Positions 9,589 to 20,578 of a stretch of DNA of 64,000 bases are shown here, piece by piece (position 1 is the stretch's first letter; each line of letters starts with the position of its first letter). A program made the position numbers and the translations under genes. The notes beneath the pieces are model-generated. The model worked only from the letters and a program-made list of their open reading frames with translations. It was not told the origin of the DNA and did no database searches. Source of the stretch: Pyrocephalus nanus (taxonomy: Eukaryota; Chordata; Aves; Passeriformes; Tyrannidae); NCBI GenBank assembly GCA_038380795.1, contig CM076260.1, forward strand, positions 6,712,033-6,776,032, written 5' to 3'.

Positions 9589-12366
9589 TATCAGAGTGGC
9601 CACTATGTTTTCCAAAGTAAATATCCTCCTACTCGCAATTCCACAATTCTCTCCCCACCACTTCTTTCTTGGGGAAGAGGTTTGCTTTTGCAAAAATTGC
9701 TTTAAACTTAGAGCTTGGCTTATGTGTCCTTATTCCATTTTGTCAGCTGGTGGTGCCAGGAGGGAGAGGTGGTTTTGCTGCCAGGTGACAGCCTTGTGAT
9801 GCTCAGGGAGGTCCGTTTAGTGACAGGACTCTGAGCTGGAAGCTCTTTGCTGCAATTAGCAGTAACTCTCTGAAGGGTGGTTGGCAGGAGGGTCCTGCTG
9901 GGCAGGCAGGAGGCAGCCAGCCTTTCCCTGTGCCAGGTGCCATAATGTCTTTCCTGGACCTGGTGGGAAGATCTTGAAAGAAGCAGGGTGGGAAGGATGT
10001 TAAATTTCTGCTCTAACTGGGAGGAATTGAAAGCAGCCGGAATTGTAGGGGATTTTCCTGGCAGGAGTAATTTGCACAGAGCTCTTTGGCACATCTACTC
10101 GTGTTGCTGGCAGGTTGCAGCTTGGGGCTGCAAGTGAGGCAGAGAGGGGACTGTGGTGGGGCTTCTGCTGCTTCCAGTGGTGTGACTCCCCTGACCAGAT
10201 GACCTTTCAGAAGAAAGAGAAGGGCATTTGAGAGGGCAAGGTGGAGAAAAGGAGAAACATGCACGTGCCAGGGCTGTCCAGGGCTTCTGAACATCCTGTT
10301 CCAGCATGAGTAAGCAATTGTTTTGTGGCAGCTGGACTCAAGATCTATCTCTAAGTTTAAACACTTTAATCACTGCAGCATCCTACCACTGTGTGTTTGC
10401 TGGATCCTGTTCATAAAATATTTATCATACTGTTTCTGCATCAACGAGGTCTAAACCACCAGGAAAAGAAAAGCCTTGCCTTTAATAGGATAAATGATGT
10501 TTTTCTATCATTCATTAACCACCATTTTCCTTGCTGTAGGAAAAAACCTGTTATGTTCTGGAAGAAAAACAGATATAGAAGACACTGGGCATCCAGAGGA
10601 AAAAGACATTGTTACTATAGGAGGTGTGTACAATGATGACCCAAGGGAATGTCCTAAGTGCTGCAAGATCTTGTGACAGATTGGACTAATAATAGATATT
10701 TACCTCCACTGAAGATGCTAGCTAATGGCCAAGACAAAACTCTATTATGATGTTAGATTATTGTTTTCCAATTACATAAGGTTCATCTTGCAGAGGAAGG
10801 GAATGCAGCAAGATAATTTCAATATCAAAGTTACACAGTCAAAGGAATGTGATGCTATTTCAACTGTCACCAACTATTTCTGTTACAGAGCATTGCCAAT
10901 TCCCAGAATTTATTATGTTATCCTTTCTACAGTCCAAGCTCCTGGAACATGGAAAACTCAGCTTCTCTCTTTTAATGCATGAGAAAGTTTGTTTCTAGCT
11001 CTCAGTGATGCTTGGAAAAGTTTGCAAATGTGAGTGCCTGAGAAAATAGGACAGATGAAAACAACTACTCTTTTTTGCCTTTTTTTTTCCTTCTTTTTGT
11101 TATATTTTGTTGTTATTTAACCTCATAATTTTCAGCAAATCTTCCAATTCCAGTCACTACTCAGAATCAGCAATATTGCTTGTGGTGGTACTGGCAGATG
11201 TTGACCATAATCTCTGTCTGTGTGTGTGACAGACAATGTAGAATGTTAAAATCCCAGCTTAAAAGAGGCTACAGAACAAAACTAATATATTTCCTGAATT
11301 TTCATATAAGTGAAACCTAATTCCTCAGATGTGCCTTGATGTACATAACATCTAGATGTAAACACAGTGACAAATCACATCCAAATGTTCAAAAATATTA
11401 AAGAATGAGTATTTCTGTTGCTTTTTATTATTACATAAGCTCATTTTTTTCTTTAAAGGCCTGAAAATAAAGACACTGTAATTGTAATTAGTTAGCTGTT
11501 TAAAATGATCTTGCTACAATTTGCAAGAAAAATATCATTACATGCCCAGTTACTTCCTCCTATTAAAGTATGGATTGGCTTCTTTGCAAGCTCTGAATTT
11601 CCTCATTCTAAGAAGAACTAGGTTCTTTTAATGCATTTTTTGTTGTTTCACTAATATGTTGTGCAGAGATGAACCATCACCTGCTTTTTAGTAGAAAGCT
11701 GTTTCTCCCCTTGGGTCGATCTAGTGAATGATATCCAGAGACCTAAGAAAAATTGTGATTGGGATTTTAATTGAGAGATTTGCCAAGGGTGAAAGCAGGT
11801 TTTAAATTATATGGTGGAGGACAGAACCATCAAATTCCACCACTGACTAGTACTAGAGCTGTGTTTGCCATTTACAGTGTGCAGCCAGGCTTGGAGAGAT
11901 AAACCTGGAAAATAATGAAACAGAAAAGAGTTATCTATCATCTGTGTTTCATTGATGGCTCAGAAATAGCAAGCCTATGGTTAAGTTGAACATGTGGGAA
12001 AGAAGTTTATATTACTCTTCATCAGTGTAAAGGATCAGCAGTGTGGATGGGTGATTTCTGATGTGACAGTCTCAGAGCCATAGTACTTATCCTGATAGCA
12101 GGCAGAATCAAATGCATTTTGAGTCTGGCTTTAGATGAAGTGAGCAGATATAGCACTTTTCCATTTAAGTGGAAAACAAAGCCCACAGTAAGTTTTCTTA
12201 GCTGCAATAAAGGCTTCTGGAGGAAGGTAGCTCTGCATAGAACTTCCATGCAGTGTGCAAATGTGGCTTGCCCCAGGCAGACATGGAACAAATCCAATAG
12301 GGAAGTTGTTTTAACGCTGTTGTTGGGGGAAAAAAACAAACAAAAAGCTTAAGGTGTGAATGACCC
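9589..12366. other. Unannotated DNA with a GC-richer block
   Basis: About 9720-10300 is clearly richer in G and C than the flanks, with many CTGG and CAGG motifs but few CpG, so it is not a CpG island. Opposite-strand frames of 124 and 93 codons lie in it without recognisable domains. The candidate exon at 10540 is listed separately. From 10680 to 12366 the sequence is AT-rich with nothing recognised. Confidence 0.5.
10540..10676 (+). other. Exon-like segment, unproven
   Basis: A pyrimidine-rich tract ends in a plausible splice acceptor (CCTTGCTGTAG, AG at 10538-10539), with a branch-point-like TTAAC about 20 bases upstream. The frame behind it is open for about 45 codons and ends in TGA at 10674-10676. 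Its product would be acidic in the middle (IEDTGHPEEKDIV) and cysteine-rich at the end (ECPKCCKIL). A possible donor (GAG|GTGTGT) lies at 10622-10623, so an internal exon is also conceivable. I do not recognise the protein. An open run this long after an AG is not rare by chance in 64 kb. Confidence 0.12.
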
Positions 12367-12508
12367 ATTCCTGAGATGTTTAAGGTCAGGTTGGATGGGA
12401 CGTGGAGGAACCTGGTCTAAGGAAGGTGTTCCTGCCCAGAGCAGGGTATTTGGAACTAGATGAACTTTAAGGTTCCTTCCAACCCAAGCCATCCTATGAT
12501 TCTATGAC
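12367..12508 (+). mobile_element. CR1 LINE 3' end
   Basis: Sense-orientation CR1 tail: 'TTTAAGGTCAGGTTGGATGG', 'AACCTGGTCTAAGGAAGG', 'TGTTCCTGCCCAGAGCAGG', 'AACTAGATGAACTTTAAGG' and 'TTCCTTCCAACCCAAGCC', ending in 'CCTATGATTCTATGA'. The canonical terminus is preserved. The copy is short and 5'-truncated. Confidence 0.93.
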
Positions 12509-12649
12509 AATTTATTTCATTTTCTGACTAAAAATATAAGAATTTCACATGGGGCAGGAGTCATTTTCCGTACGCCCTTCCCATTTAAAATCCAGATGTG
12601 TCTGTGTTCTGGTTTAGCAGAGTCTGAATTCATATGAAACATCAACTTT

Positions 12650-12760
12650 ATTTTGTGGGGTTTTTTTGCTTGTTTGTTTGGTTGTGGTTTTTTTTGTTTT
12701 TGTTTTTGGTTTTGTTTTTTTTTTGTTTGTTTGGTTTGATTTAGTTTGGTTTTTTTTGTG
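12650..12760. repeat. T/G-rich low-complexity tract
   Basis: About 110 bp made almost entirely of T runs separated by G or GG, with a few TTTG units. The complement is an A/C tract. It has no coding potential. Confidence 0.85.
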
Positions 12761-13177
12761 ACTTGTAGTTAGGCCTTATGGCAAGTTTTTATATTTCCCT
12801 ATTTCCTACCAAAGCATCAAAATATCATTTCAAATTTCTGAACAGCTTTGCACAGAAGACCTGGCAACGAAATGGAAAGAAGGTGGAATGAGAACAGTGG
12901 AACACACTTCTCATCCCAAGCATTTTGTGAGTGTGCATAAGAATTCCATGCCTTACCCTTGGGGTCAAATATTTGCTGTTATAATGCTGGAAGCTTAATT
13001 CATTCATAGCCAATACTACAAATACCAAAATCAGCAAAAATATATTGAGTTTAAAGCGGTTTAGATTCAGGCCATGCCAAAGGAAGTTTATTTCTGAGAC
13101 CCATACACTTCTCTGGACTACACACACTGCTGGAACCACATGCACGCATCTCTATTAACTAATGAGTTTTTTGTTTT

Positions 13178-13206
13178 ATTTGTTTGTTTGTTTGTTTGTT
13201 TTTTCC
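13178..13206. repeat. (TTTG)n microsatellite
   Basis: About six uninterrupted TTTG units ending in a T run, immediately before CCCACAGAGACC. Confidence 0.85.
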
Positions 13207-13775
13207 CACAGAGACCAAACAATCCCTCATGCCTTAGTTTGACTGGATCAGCTTGTTTAAAACAAGTTGAGATCTACAGTCAGTCAACATAATCTGAGTT
13301 TTTTAGATAAACTGCAGCAGAAGAAACTGCCATGATTTCATTTCTCAATATTTTTTCTTCATATTGCATTAAATGACCCATGACTTTGATTAAATTGAAA
13401 ATTTAATGTATTGGCATTTTCATTGCCTTCAGATTTATATTTTTCCTGGTTTCTATTTATGTTCCAGTTTTACTTTATTATATTTCTCGGAAAAACTCAT
13501 TTCAGAGGACTCGACCAGCTGCCATACAATGAAATCCAAATATCAGGGAAGTCACAATTTCTTTACTCCTGCAAGTTGGGGGGACAAGTTATTGTATCTG
13601 TCTACCCCAAAAGGGTTCAGAAGGTTTGGGCCCATCTTCTCTGAACTGGAGAAATATATCAATTTAATTTTTAGAAAAAGCTGTTTATATGTGAGGAGCC
13701 AGATGCTTTCATGGAAATCAAGATTTCATTGTGTCTTGTAGCAAGGCATTCAGGGAGTCACAGTCATTACTTGAT

Positions 13776-13792
13776 AAAAAAAAAAAAAAAAA
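13776..13792. repeat. Poly(A) run, 17 bases
   Basis: Uninterrupted A17 between TTGAT and GACTTG. No retrocopy was recognised upstream. Confidence 0.9.
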
Positions 13793-14369
13793 GACTTGTT
13801 TTTACTGTGTTTACAATGATTGCCAGAACTGCTGGTTTCTGCTGATATTTCCCCATGCCTGCACAAGTCTAACCCTCAAGTTGATTTTTTTTTACAGAAG
13901 ATTCAGTAAAAGTAATTTGAGTGTTTCTAAAGAAAAGAGAGAGCAATACAGGATTTTTCCTACCCAAAAAAATGAAACCAAAGCAAATGTGACAACAATT
14001 GCACTGAGAATTCTTCCAGGATTCAAAATCTGGGGTGCGTGTGATCTTTGAGAAGGATCCTATCTAATAGTGTGAACATAATTTTTATCCCTAATTTAGC
14101 CAAGCAAAGTCATGGCTTATAATTCCAGAGTTCTTATTAAGATGATCTTTACTAGGGTTGATTTGATGCTGAGTTTGTTTGTGGCAAAAGATGCTTGAAC
14201 TCCCTGTGAGGGTTGTCCCTCTGCTGGTTGAACGTACTCTGTACAGAGTATCTTACAGCAAATCATGACTTTTACCTGTAGTTATTGCTCCTTCAGGGGC
14301 TTTTCCCATGACAAGCTCCAGGATTGAGAAGATGAAGCTGCCTCTCCTGTGCTTTCAGAGCTTCCTGCA

Positions 14370-14640
14370 GTTCGCAGCCTGATAGAGAGGGAACGTGGAG
14401 AAGGCAGCCTAGATCCAACACAGAATGGGGGGGAATGGCAACTGGGAGTGAGATGCAAAGTAACAGTAAAGCAAGGGGTGGGACAGAAGGGCAGGTGAAG
14501 GAAGGATGGACAGAAGCAGAAAAAGGGCTGGAAAATAAACCAGAAGTTAGAAGCTGGTGCAAAAGATAGGGGAGAGGGTGTAGGAAGGAAAGGTGGGGTA
14601 GGAGAAGGCTGAAGCGAAAGAGTTTCCCACCAGTGGAACA
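14370..14640. other. Purine-rich strand-asymmetric block
   Basis: The plus strand is strongly biased to A and G (AAGGAAGG, GGGGAGAGGG and similar) with few long pyrimidine stretches, over roughly 270 bp. The minus strand reads as proline-, serine- and leucine-rich frames of 119 and 129 codons. These are the expected translation of a CT-rich strand, not evidence of a gene. Confidence 0.6.
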
Positions 14641-15254
14641 CCCTGTCCTCTGTAGTTCAAAGCTATTGCCAAGTTTTGGCATCCTTTTGCTTCCCAGGAA
14701 ACTGCTGTGAGAAGTTCAGTGAAAGCACCTCTATATTCACATGCTTGTAAATCTTCCCTTTTCAGTGGAACAGTTGAGTGCTGTGTGCATGTTGATGTAC
14801 CTATTGCCTCTAAAGGAGACTGGACAACTGGGATCCATATGTCCCTTACCCTTCAAGCACTTGAAATTATAACTTTAAAGTTTAACCTCTGCATTTTTTG
14901 AGTATCAAAAGAGAGAGTCCTTGGCTTCCTAATGGGAAAGGCAACAGGGTGTGTCTTTATTGCAAGCACAAGGAGGACACTTATCAGGTAGACCACAAAT
15001 AAAAATAGCTGTGCTGTTCTGTGGGAGGAAGGGAACAGAGTTTGAACCTTAATTAACTCCTTCTTTAAGTATCAGACAGCAATCAGCACAAATTATGGAG
15101 TAGTAGCTTTTGGCTCTTGAAAACATGGAGCCTTTGCTTCCCTGCCTCCTCTTCTCCCCACAGCTGCAAGAATCCAGTTGAGATTAAGAATACTGGGGTT
15201 TTTTATAGCACTTGTAAAAATCAAGTCCACAATCAACTAGACAAAGAAAACCAT

Positions 15255-15481
15255 CGCGAAAGGAAGCAAACATCCGGCCTTGGTGTGTGTGTGGAGTGCT
15301 GGCTGGAACAGAGCCTCTCCGGAGCAGCTGAAAGCCTGCTCAGCAGTCTGAGCGGAAGGAGCTGGCAGCCTTCAACCGGCTCTAATGAGCCTCATCAAAC
15401 AAACAAACAAAGAGCCTTCGCAAATTAGCACCAAACACAAGTGTCGGATGATTCTTGTGGTTCTGTGCAGTTCATACATCG
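15255..15481. promoter_or_regulatory. Local CpG cluster, candidate regulatory element
   Basis: Nine CpG dinucleotides fall within 227 bp (15255, 15257, 15275, 15320, 15353, 15377, 15419, 15445, 15480), against a background where CpG is scarce. The first two form the palindrome TCGCGA. TAAT- and ATTA-containing motifs (CTAATGAGCC, CAAATTAGC) lie in the same stretch. This fits an unmethylated conserved non-coding element or enhancer, but I can see neither conservation nor a core promoter, so the function is inference. Confidence 0.25.
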
Positions 15482-17743
15482 CCCATTGCCTCTGCAGGTG
15501 AGGGGATCTGTCCCAACATCACCCCTCTGAATGTGGGGCAGCTGTTTTAAATGGGACATTCACCCTTCTGGGGCTGTAAGTGCAAAACTGCTCAGTCTGG
15601 CACTGAGCCCCTTGACTGTGGATAAAGTAAATCACATCTTGAAGTGACTCCACCACTGATGACAGTGACCTGTTCAAATGCTTTATAATGTTGTTGTCTT
15701 CCACTCAGGGCTTATGAGAAGGCCTCCAGCACACAGGGCCATTGCAAGAATGAGAAGCACAGCCAAGCGAGCTGGGCTTCACAGACACTATCCCACTTGT
15801 GTTTCATTGACTTACTGATGAAACACATTGCTCTGCCTCTCTGCCTGAGGTGTGCCTCTTCCTCTTAATATAGCATCTCAAGTCAGAAAAAAAATATCAG
15901 TTTGCAACACAAGTAGAGGTATCTATTTCTCACTCAGCACAGGACCATATTCCTCAGTAAAATTTGCATACCATCTGAAAATATGGAAGGAACACTATAT
16001 GCTTAGCAATGACAAAGTTTCCTTCCTGTGGCAGGAACAGTACAAGCTGCTTAATAAATTCCCTATTTTCCCCCCAAAGAGCTCTAGTTTGTAATAAGAA
16101 CAGAGAGAAGAGAATTATTCTTACATAAAACCAAACTGCACAATTCTGTCTAATTATTTGCCCTTGAAAGGTGACCTTTTAATCTATCTTCTGAGGTATC
16201 TTTTTCCTCCCTGTGATTCTTTGCACAACTGTCCTCATGACAAATATCGTTTGATCTGGGGACAGCCCTGTCTGGAGTGTTTGCATCAAGAGCCTTTTCC
16301 AATAAGCTGCAGCTCCCAACTTAATAAGAGCCTTATGAAAACTACAGGGCTTTCAATAGCAAGTACAGCTTCTGTACAGCACACTTAGGTCTGTCCTTAC
16401 TGAAGAATAAACTGTTAAATTTTGCTACCTTCTAGTTAAAAACCAGCCCAAATACTGCAGTGTTTGCATAGAGGAACATGGCTTTGTTTCAGTCTTGACT
16501 CCTCTCTCAGGATTGAGTGCTGGAAGGGCTTCTGGGGAGGGATTCACCCCAGCACCTTGGTTATCCTGCACTCCAAAGGGGAATGAGATTGCCCAAATGG
16601 GACTTCTGCCTGAAACCGAACAACAAAATGCAATTCCAAGATACTGCTGATGTAAATGTAGAGGCTGTTATATCCTCAGTACCAACTGTGTAATTCTATA
16701 AATCTACTTCTGCCAGGCTCCACTGCCTGTTAATGTAGGATTGACCCACATTATGAGACAGGTGGAGGTGCGAGGTCTCAGGTAAACCAGAGAGGGTAGG
16801 GATATTTCATCAGCAGGGGGACATGGTGATGTGGCTGCAATGGAGAGTAACAAGGAAAAATAACAGGAAAAGGCTGCAGGAGGTATCTGAGCAAGCCAAC
16901 ACTGCATCTAGAGCTGCAGCCATGCCAGATGCTTAAATGAGTCTGGGAGCTGTGGGAGGAGAGGAAAGGTCAACATGGGATATAGAGAGGTTAGAGAAAT
17001 GGGCTGCTTACACTGATGGGGCTGCAGCATATTGGACGTTCAGGCTGAGGACTTTGGACAGAAATTACAGAAGTCACAGAAATCAAGCGAATTTTCAACT
17101 AATTTTAGCTTTTACAAATTCAAGCCTTGGCAGATAAAGCTTCAAAGGACCAGGATGGTACCAGTTTCTTCAGTCTATTTCCATCCTGACTGCAGACAGA
17201 ACTCAGAAGCACTTTCTGGATACTCACCATGAGTTAGCTTCACATACTGAAGGCATAACCAGAATCATGGCTACAGCTTATAACAAAACCCATCTTTATT
17301 TGGTGAGTCCTGATCCAGGAAGAATAAACATCATCCATTCTAAAATGGATATCGCTTTTCTAAAATAAATCTAAGGAACAAAAAGGCAGTGACCAATGAA
17401 TCATAGTGAATTGCTGATGAAAATGTAGCTGAGGATTGTTTGGCATGGCACATCCAATGATGTCAGCCGAGTGCAGTAAAATGGAAATAATCGATCTTAT
17501 CCTGCCTCACTTGCCGAAGCAGTGACTTGGCATCAAGTTGTGTAAAGCAAAAATTTTTGCTTTTTGATGCTTGTTTAGAGTAGCATAAGTAGCAGCTTTA
17601 AGGTGTTTTCCAAGGACTTCTGAAAATACTGAAATTAAAATTGTGATATTTGGTAAAAATCTTCCTTTGAGAAAAATGTATTTTGGATTACATATGATTT
17701 CATGGGCTGTGTTGGTCCGTCTCATTTCATGTGTTTTGGCAAT

Positions 17744-17759
17744 AAAAAAAAAAAAAAAA
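17744..17759. repeat. Poly(A) run, 16 bases
   Basis: Sixteen A follow 'GGCAAT', so an AATAAA hexamer merges into the run. A retrocopy tail is possible, but no parent gene was recognised upstream. Confidence 0.85.
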
Positions 17760-18336
17760 GTAGTGTTTAGGCATAAATTGTGTCTTCCAGTTCCATCCCT
17801 AACTGACATGTAAATTTGGAAGACTGGTTCATGAGGAATAATCTGTTTGGTGGAATGTGGCCACTCCGCCGGGCACTGAGGGCATCAGTCACAGCTGGGT
17901 TCAGTTCCTAAGGGTGGATAATAAACACCAGCCTGAGCCTGAGAAATGTGGAAAAACTCAAGTCTCTACACAGGCAGTCAGGGATATTCCCTTCCTTCAG
18001 ACTCTCAAATTACTTAAAAGAACAGTATCATTGTGAGAGAAGAGAGAAAATGAAGACAAGGAAATAAAAATGACAAACTAACCATCTTCCTTTCCATACA
18101 AAACCACCATATCACATTTCTTTCATCTTCTTTCTTGATGGAGAAATGTGAAGGCAGCTGGAGGTTTCCCACCCTGGATACCCCCAGGGCCTGCTGACAC
18201 CTGGATGCTCTCAGGGCCCCAGTCTAGGTTTCACACCATCCTTGGGGCTGCACCTGACTCTATTGTGTGATGCTGCAGCTCTTCGTTCCTTCCTCACCAG
18301 CCTCCCTCCTTCACCTGCTACTTTTTCTAACTCATC

Positions 18337-18354
18337 TTTTTTTTTTTTTTTTTT
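18337..18354. repeat. Poly(T) run, 18 bases
   Basis: Uninterrupted T18 within a wider pyrimidine-rich stretch from about 18290 to 18365. Confidence 0.9.
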
Positions 18355-19289
18355 CCATTTTTCCCTGGTAGCTTCTATTCTACAATAAGACACCACACCA
18401 CATTCAAGTGTAAGCTTGTTACCCAGAAGAAACTTCTCAGATAATTTTACTGTATTTTACCTAAAACTTTCACGTAGCAAGGCCTCAAGTGATTGCATTA
18501 CATCATGCAGGCAACTCACCCCAGGGTGTTTAGCTACAGCTGGGGGCCCTAGACTTTCCAACTTTATTACAGGTCTACTGTTTACTCAACGTTAGAACAT
18601 AAATTTATAATATCTGTAACAAAAATGCCTTCATTTTTGGTAAACTGAAAAAAGAAAATTGAGCCTGGTCCATTGACTGCTGCTATGCAGTCCTCTTCTC
18701 TATGCTAAGACCAGTGGAGTTCTTTTTCCTGGGACTTTCATCCCTCTTCAGGAAACAGTTCATTTCCTGAGCCCACACCAGCAGGATTACAAGCATTTAC
18801 TTTTGCCTGCATTTCCAATTTCATCATGGACACATTGCAGCTTCCCTAAGACTTAGCAAATATTGCAAGTAGTCATCCAATATTTGTTTATCTCCAGACT
18901 TCTTCACTTGTGGCCAAAACTGGGTGAGTGCAAGATGCCATGTGGGATGTGGGTGATTATTTTTAGGAGAGAATCCACCAGGCTATGTTATTTTGTCATT
19001 TACACCACCTTTATTCCAGAGCACATTAGTGCCAGAGCAGAATTGAGCTCTTTTTAACTGAATATACCAGTTATAAAGGGAATATTGGCCTCACTAGTTA
19101 ATGGTAGTGGCTCACGAGCTATTAATTCATTTGCCATTTCTTATTTTATCTGTGTTACTCAATAATTATGTAAGAAAATATTCATGCTTGAAAGCAGCAT
19201 CTGTGCAGGAACACACCAGTGTGGGAGCTGTGTTTAGAACCTCTTCTCTGACATATAAATGTTAGACCAGTCCCCCATTTTTCACTGAA

Positions 19290-19499
19290 ATGTAAGGAAA
19301 AAGCTTTTACTGTGAGTGTGATAAAACACTGGGACAGGTTACCCAGAGAGCCTGTGGAGTCTCTATCCTTGCAGACACCCAAAACTTCACTGAATACAGC
19401 CCTAAGCAGTGTTTCAAGCTGACTATGCTCCGAGTAGGGGTTGGATCAGATGTTCTCCAGAGATGTCTTCCAACCCCAATCATTTTGTGGTTCTGTGAA
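19290..19499 (+). mobile_element. CR1 LINE 3' end, older subfamily
   Basis: Sense CR1 tail of a subfamily different from most others here: 'GTGATAAAACACTGGGACAG', 'GTTACCCAGAGAGCCTGTGG', 'AGTCTCTATCCTTGCAGACA', 'GGGGTTGGATCAGATG', 'TTCTCCAGAGATGTCTTCC', ending 'TTTTGTGGTTCTGTGAAT'. The terminus uses the 'TTCTGTGA' form of the 3' repeat rather than 'ATTCTATG'. Divergence is noticeable and the copy is 5'-truncated. Confidence 0.9.
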
Positions 19500-20400
19500 T
19501 TCTACATGGTAGGGGTATAATTGGGGAAAAAGTGCTCTAATTTGTTTTCTGGGGGCTGGAACCTTTCCCTCTGAACGGAACCTTCAACAGCAACAAGCAA
19601 AGAGCTCTGACCTGACTGAGGATATATCAGCAGCACAACATCATTTAGACACAGTTCAGCTAGGATGAGTATGACTGTGTTCTAAGTACAGCAGTGCAGA
19701 ACCACTTGTTACACCTCTGAACCATCTTCTGCGTGACTGTGGTATGGGAAAGGCTAGGACAGTGGAGGAGCATTATCCTAAAGCTATGGATTAGCTATCC
19801 ACAGCTATCCACAGGTGTGGATTGACATGGCACCTTGGCAAACACCTGTGTGTATGGGTTACATAATAGCCAGAGCTGGATTCTTCTCTAGGTGACCTAA
19901 CATGTTTGCATAATACACTTCTCCTTGTAAGAGGCGCTCTGTTGTCTGTGTCACAATTTAGTAATTCAGCAATTTTGGAAAGGTCAGGTCTGGAACTTAG
20001 CCTATTAATAAAAATGTAGGCAATGCATTGCAGGCTAAGTGGTAATTTCAATTTAGCATCAACGTGAGGGCACGAGCCTCATCCTTTTAGCTGGCTAAAT
20101 TTATCATTAATAGAAACACTGAAGTAACCAGTGTCATTGCTGGCAGTGTAAGGATCTACCCCCAGGACCAGGTGATGTGTATCATTCCTGAGCTGCACAG
20201 AGGAAGGGCAATCAGTTCAACATGGACATGTAAATAAATGCAATGGGTTAGCTTTTCAGACTAAAAAGAATGGAGGGTGTTGGCTTTGCCTTAGGCAGCA
20301 AGTGGTTCCAACCGAATGTTTTTGAGACTCTTAATAATTCTAATGCCATGACTTAAAGTTTAATGTTGTCTACATAAACATGCCTTTTTCTTGTTTCCAG

Positions 20401-20578
20401 GCATTTTCATAAGGCCATTTGCTGCCCAAGTCCAGCAACAGAAGTGCTGACTTACAAAAACCTAGGGAAACAGTCTATAATACCAGAACATATAAAAATA
20501 TGGAAATGCTTTCCTTCTGCAAGTGGAAAATCAAGATATAAAGGGCTAGATTTGTTCTTTTTAAGCAGAGAGCTGTAG
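20401..20578 (+). other. Exon-like segment, unproven
   Basis: A strong-looking acceptor (CTTTTTCTTGTTTCCAG, AG at 20399-20400) is followed by a frame open for 58 codons, stopping at TAG 20576-20578. There is no ATG, so the segment would have to be an internal or terminal exon entered in phase 1. I recognise no domain. It could equally be a chance event or a non-coding RNA exon. Confidence 0.1.

Larger units (their letters stand above)
12509..19289. other. Unannotated DNA with simple repeats and a CpG cluster
   Basis: No gene was recognised over nearly 7 kb. The span holds a T/G-rich tract, a (TTTG)n run, three homopolymer runs, a purine-rich asymmetric block (14370-14640) and a local CpG cluster (15255-15481). 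Overlapping open frames on opposite strands near 14282-14682 come from the purine-rich block. Confidence 0.5.

Noticed and set aside
14282..14682. Two overlapping minus-strand frames of 119 and 129 codons rich in Pro, Ser and Leu
   Set aside because: They are the direct result of the CT-rich complement of a purine block; two frames being open at once points to composition, not coding.
17741..17759. AATAAA merging into an A16 run as a possible processed-pseudogene tail
   Set aside because: No recognisable mRNA-derived sequence lies upstream, and A-rich runs are common here.
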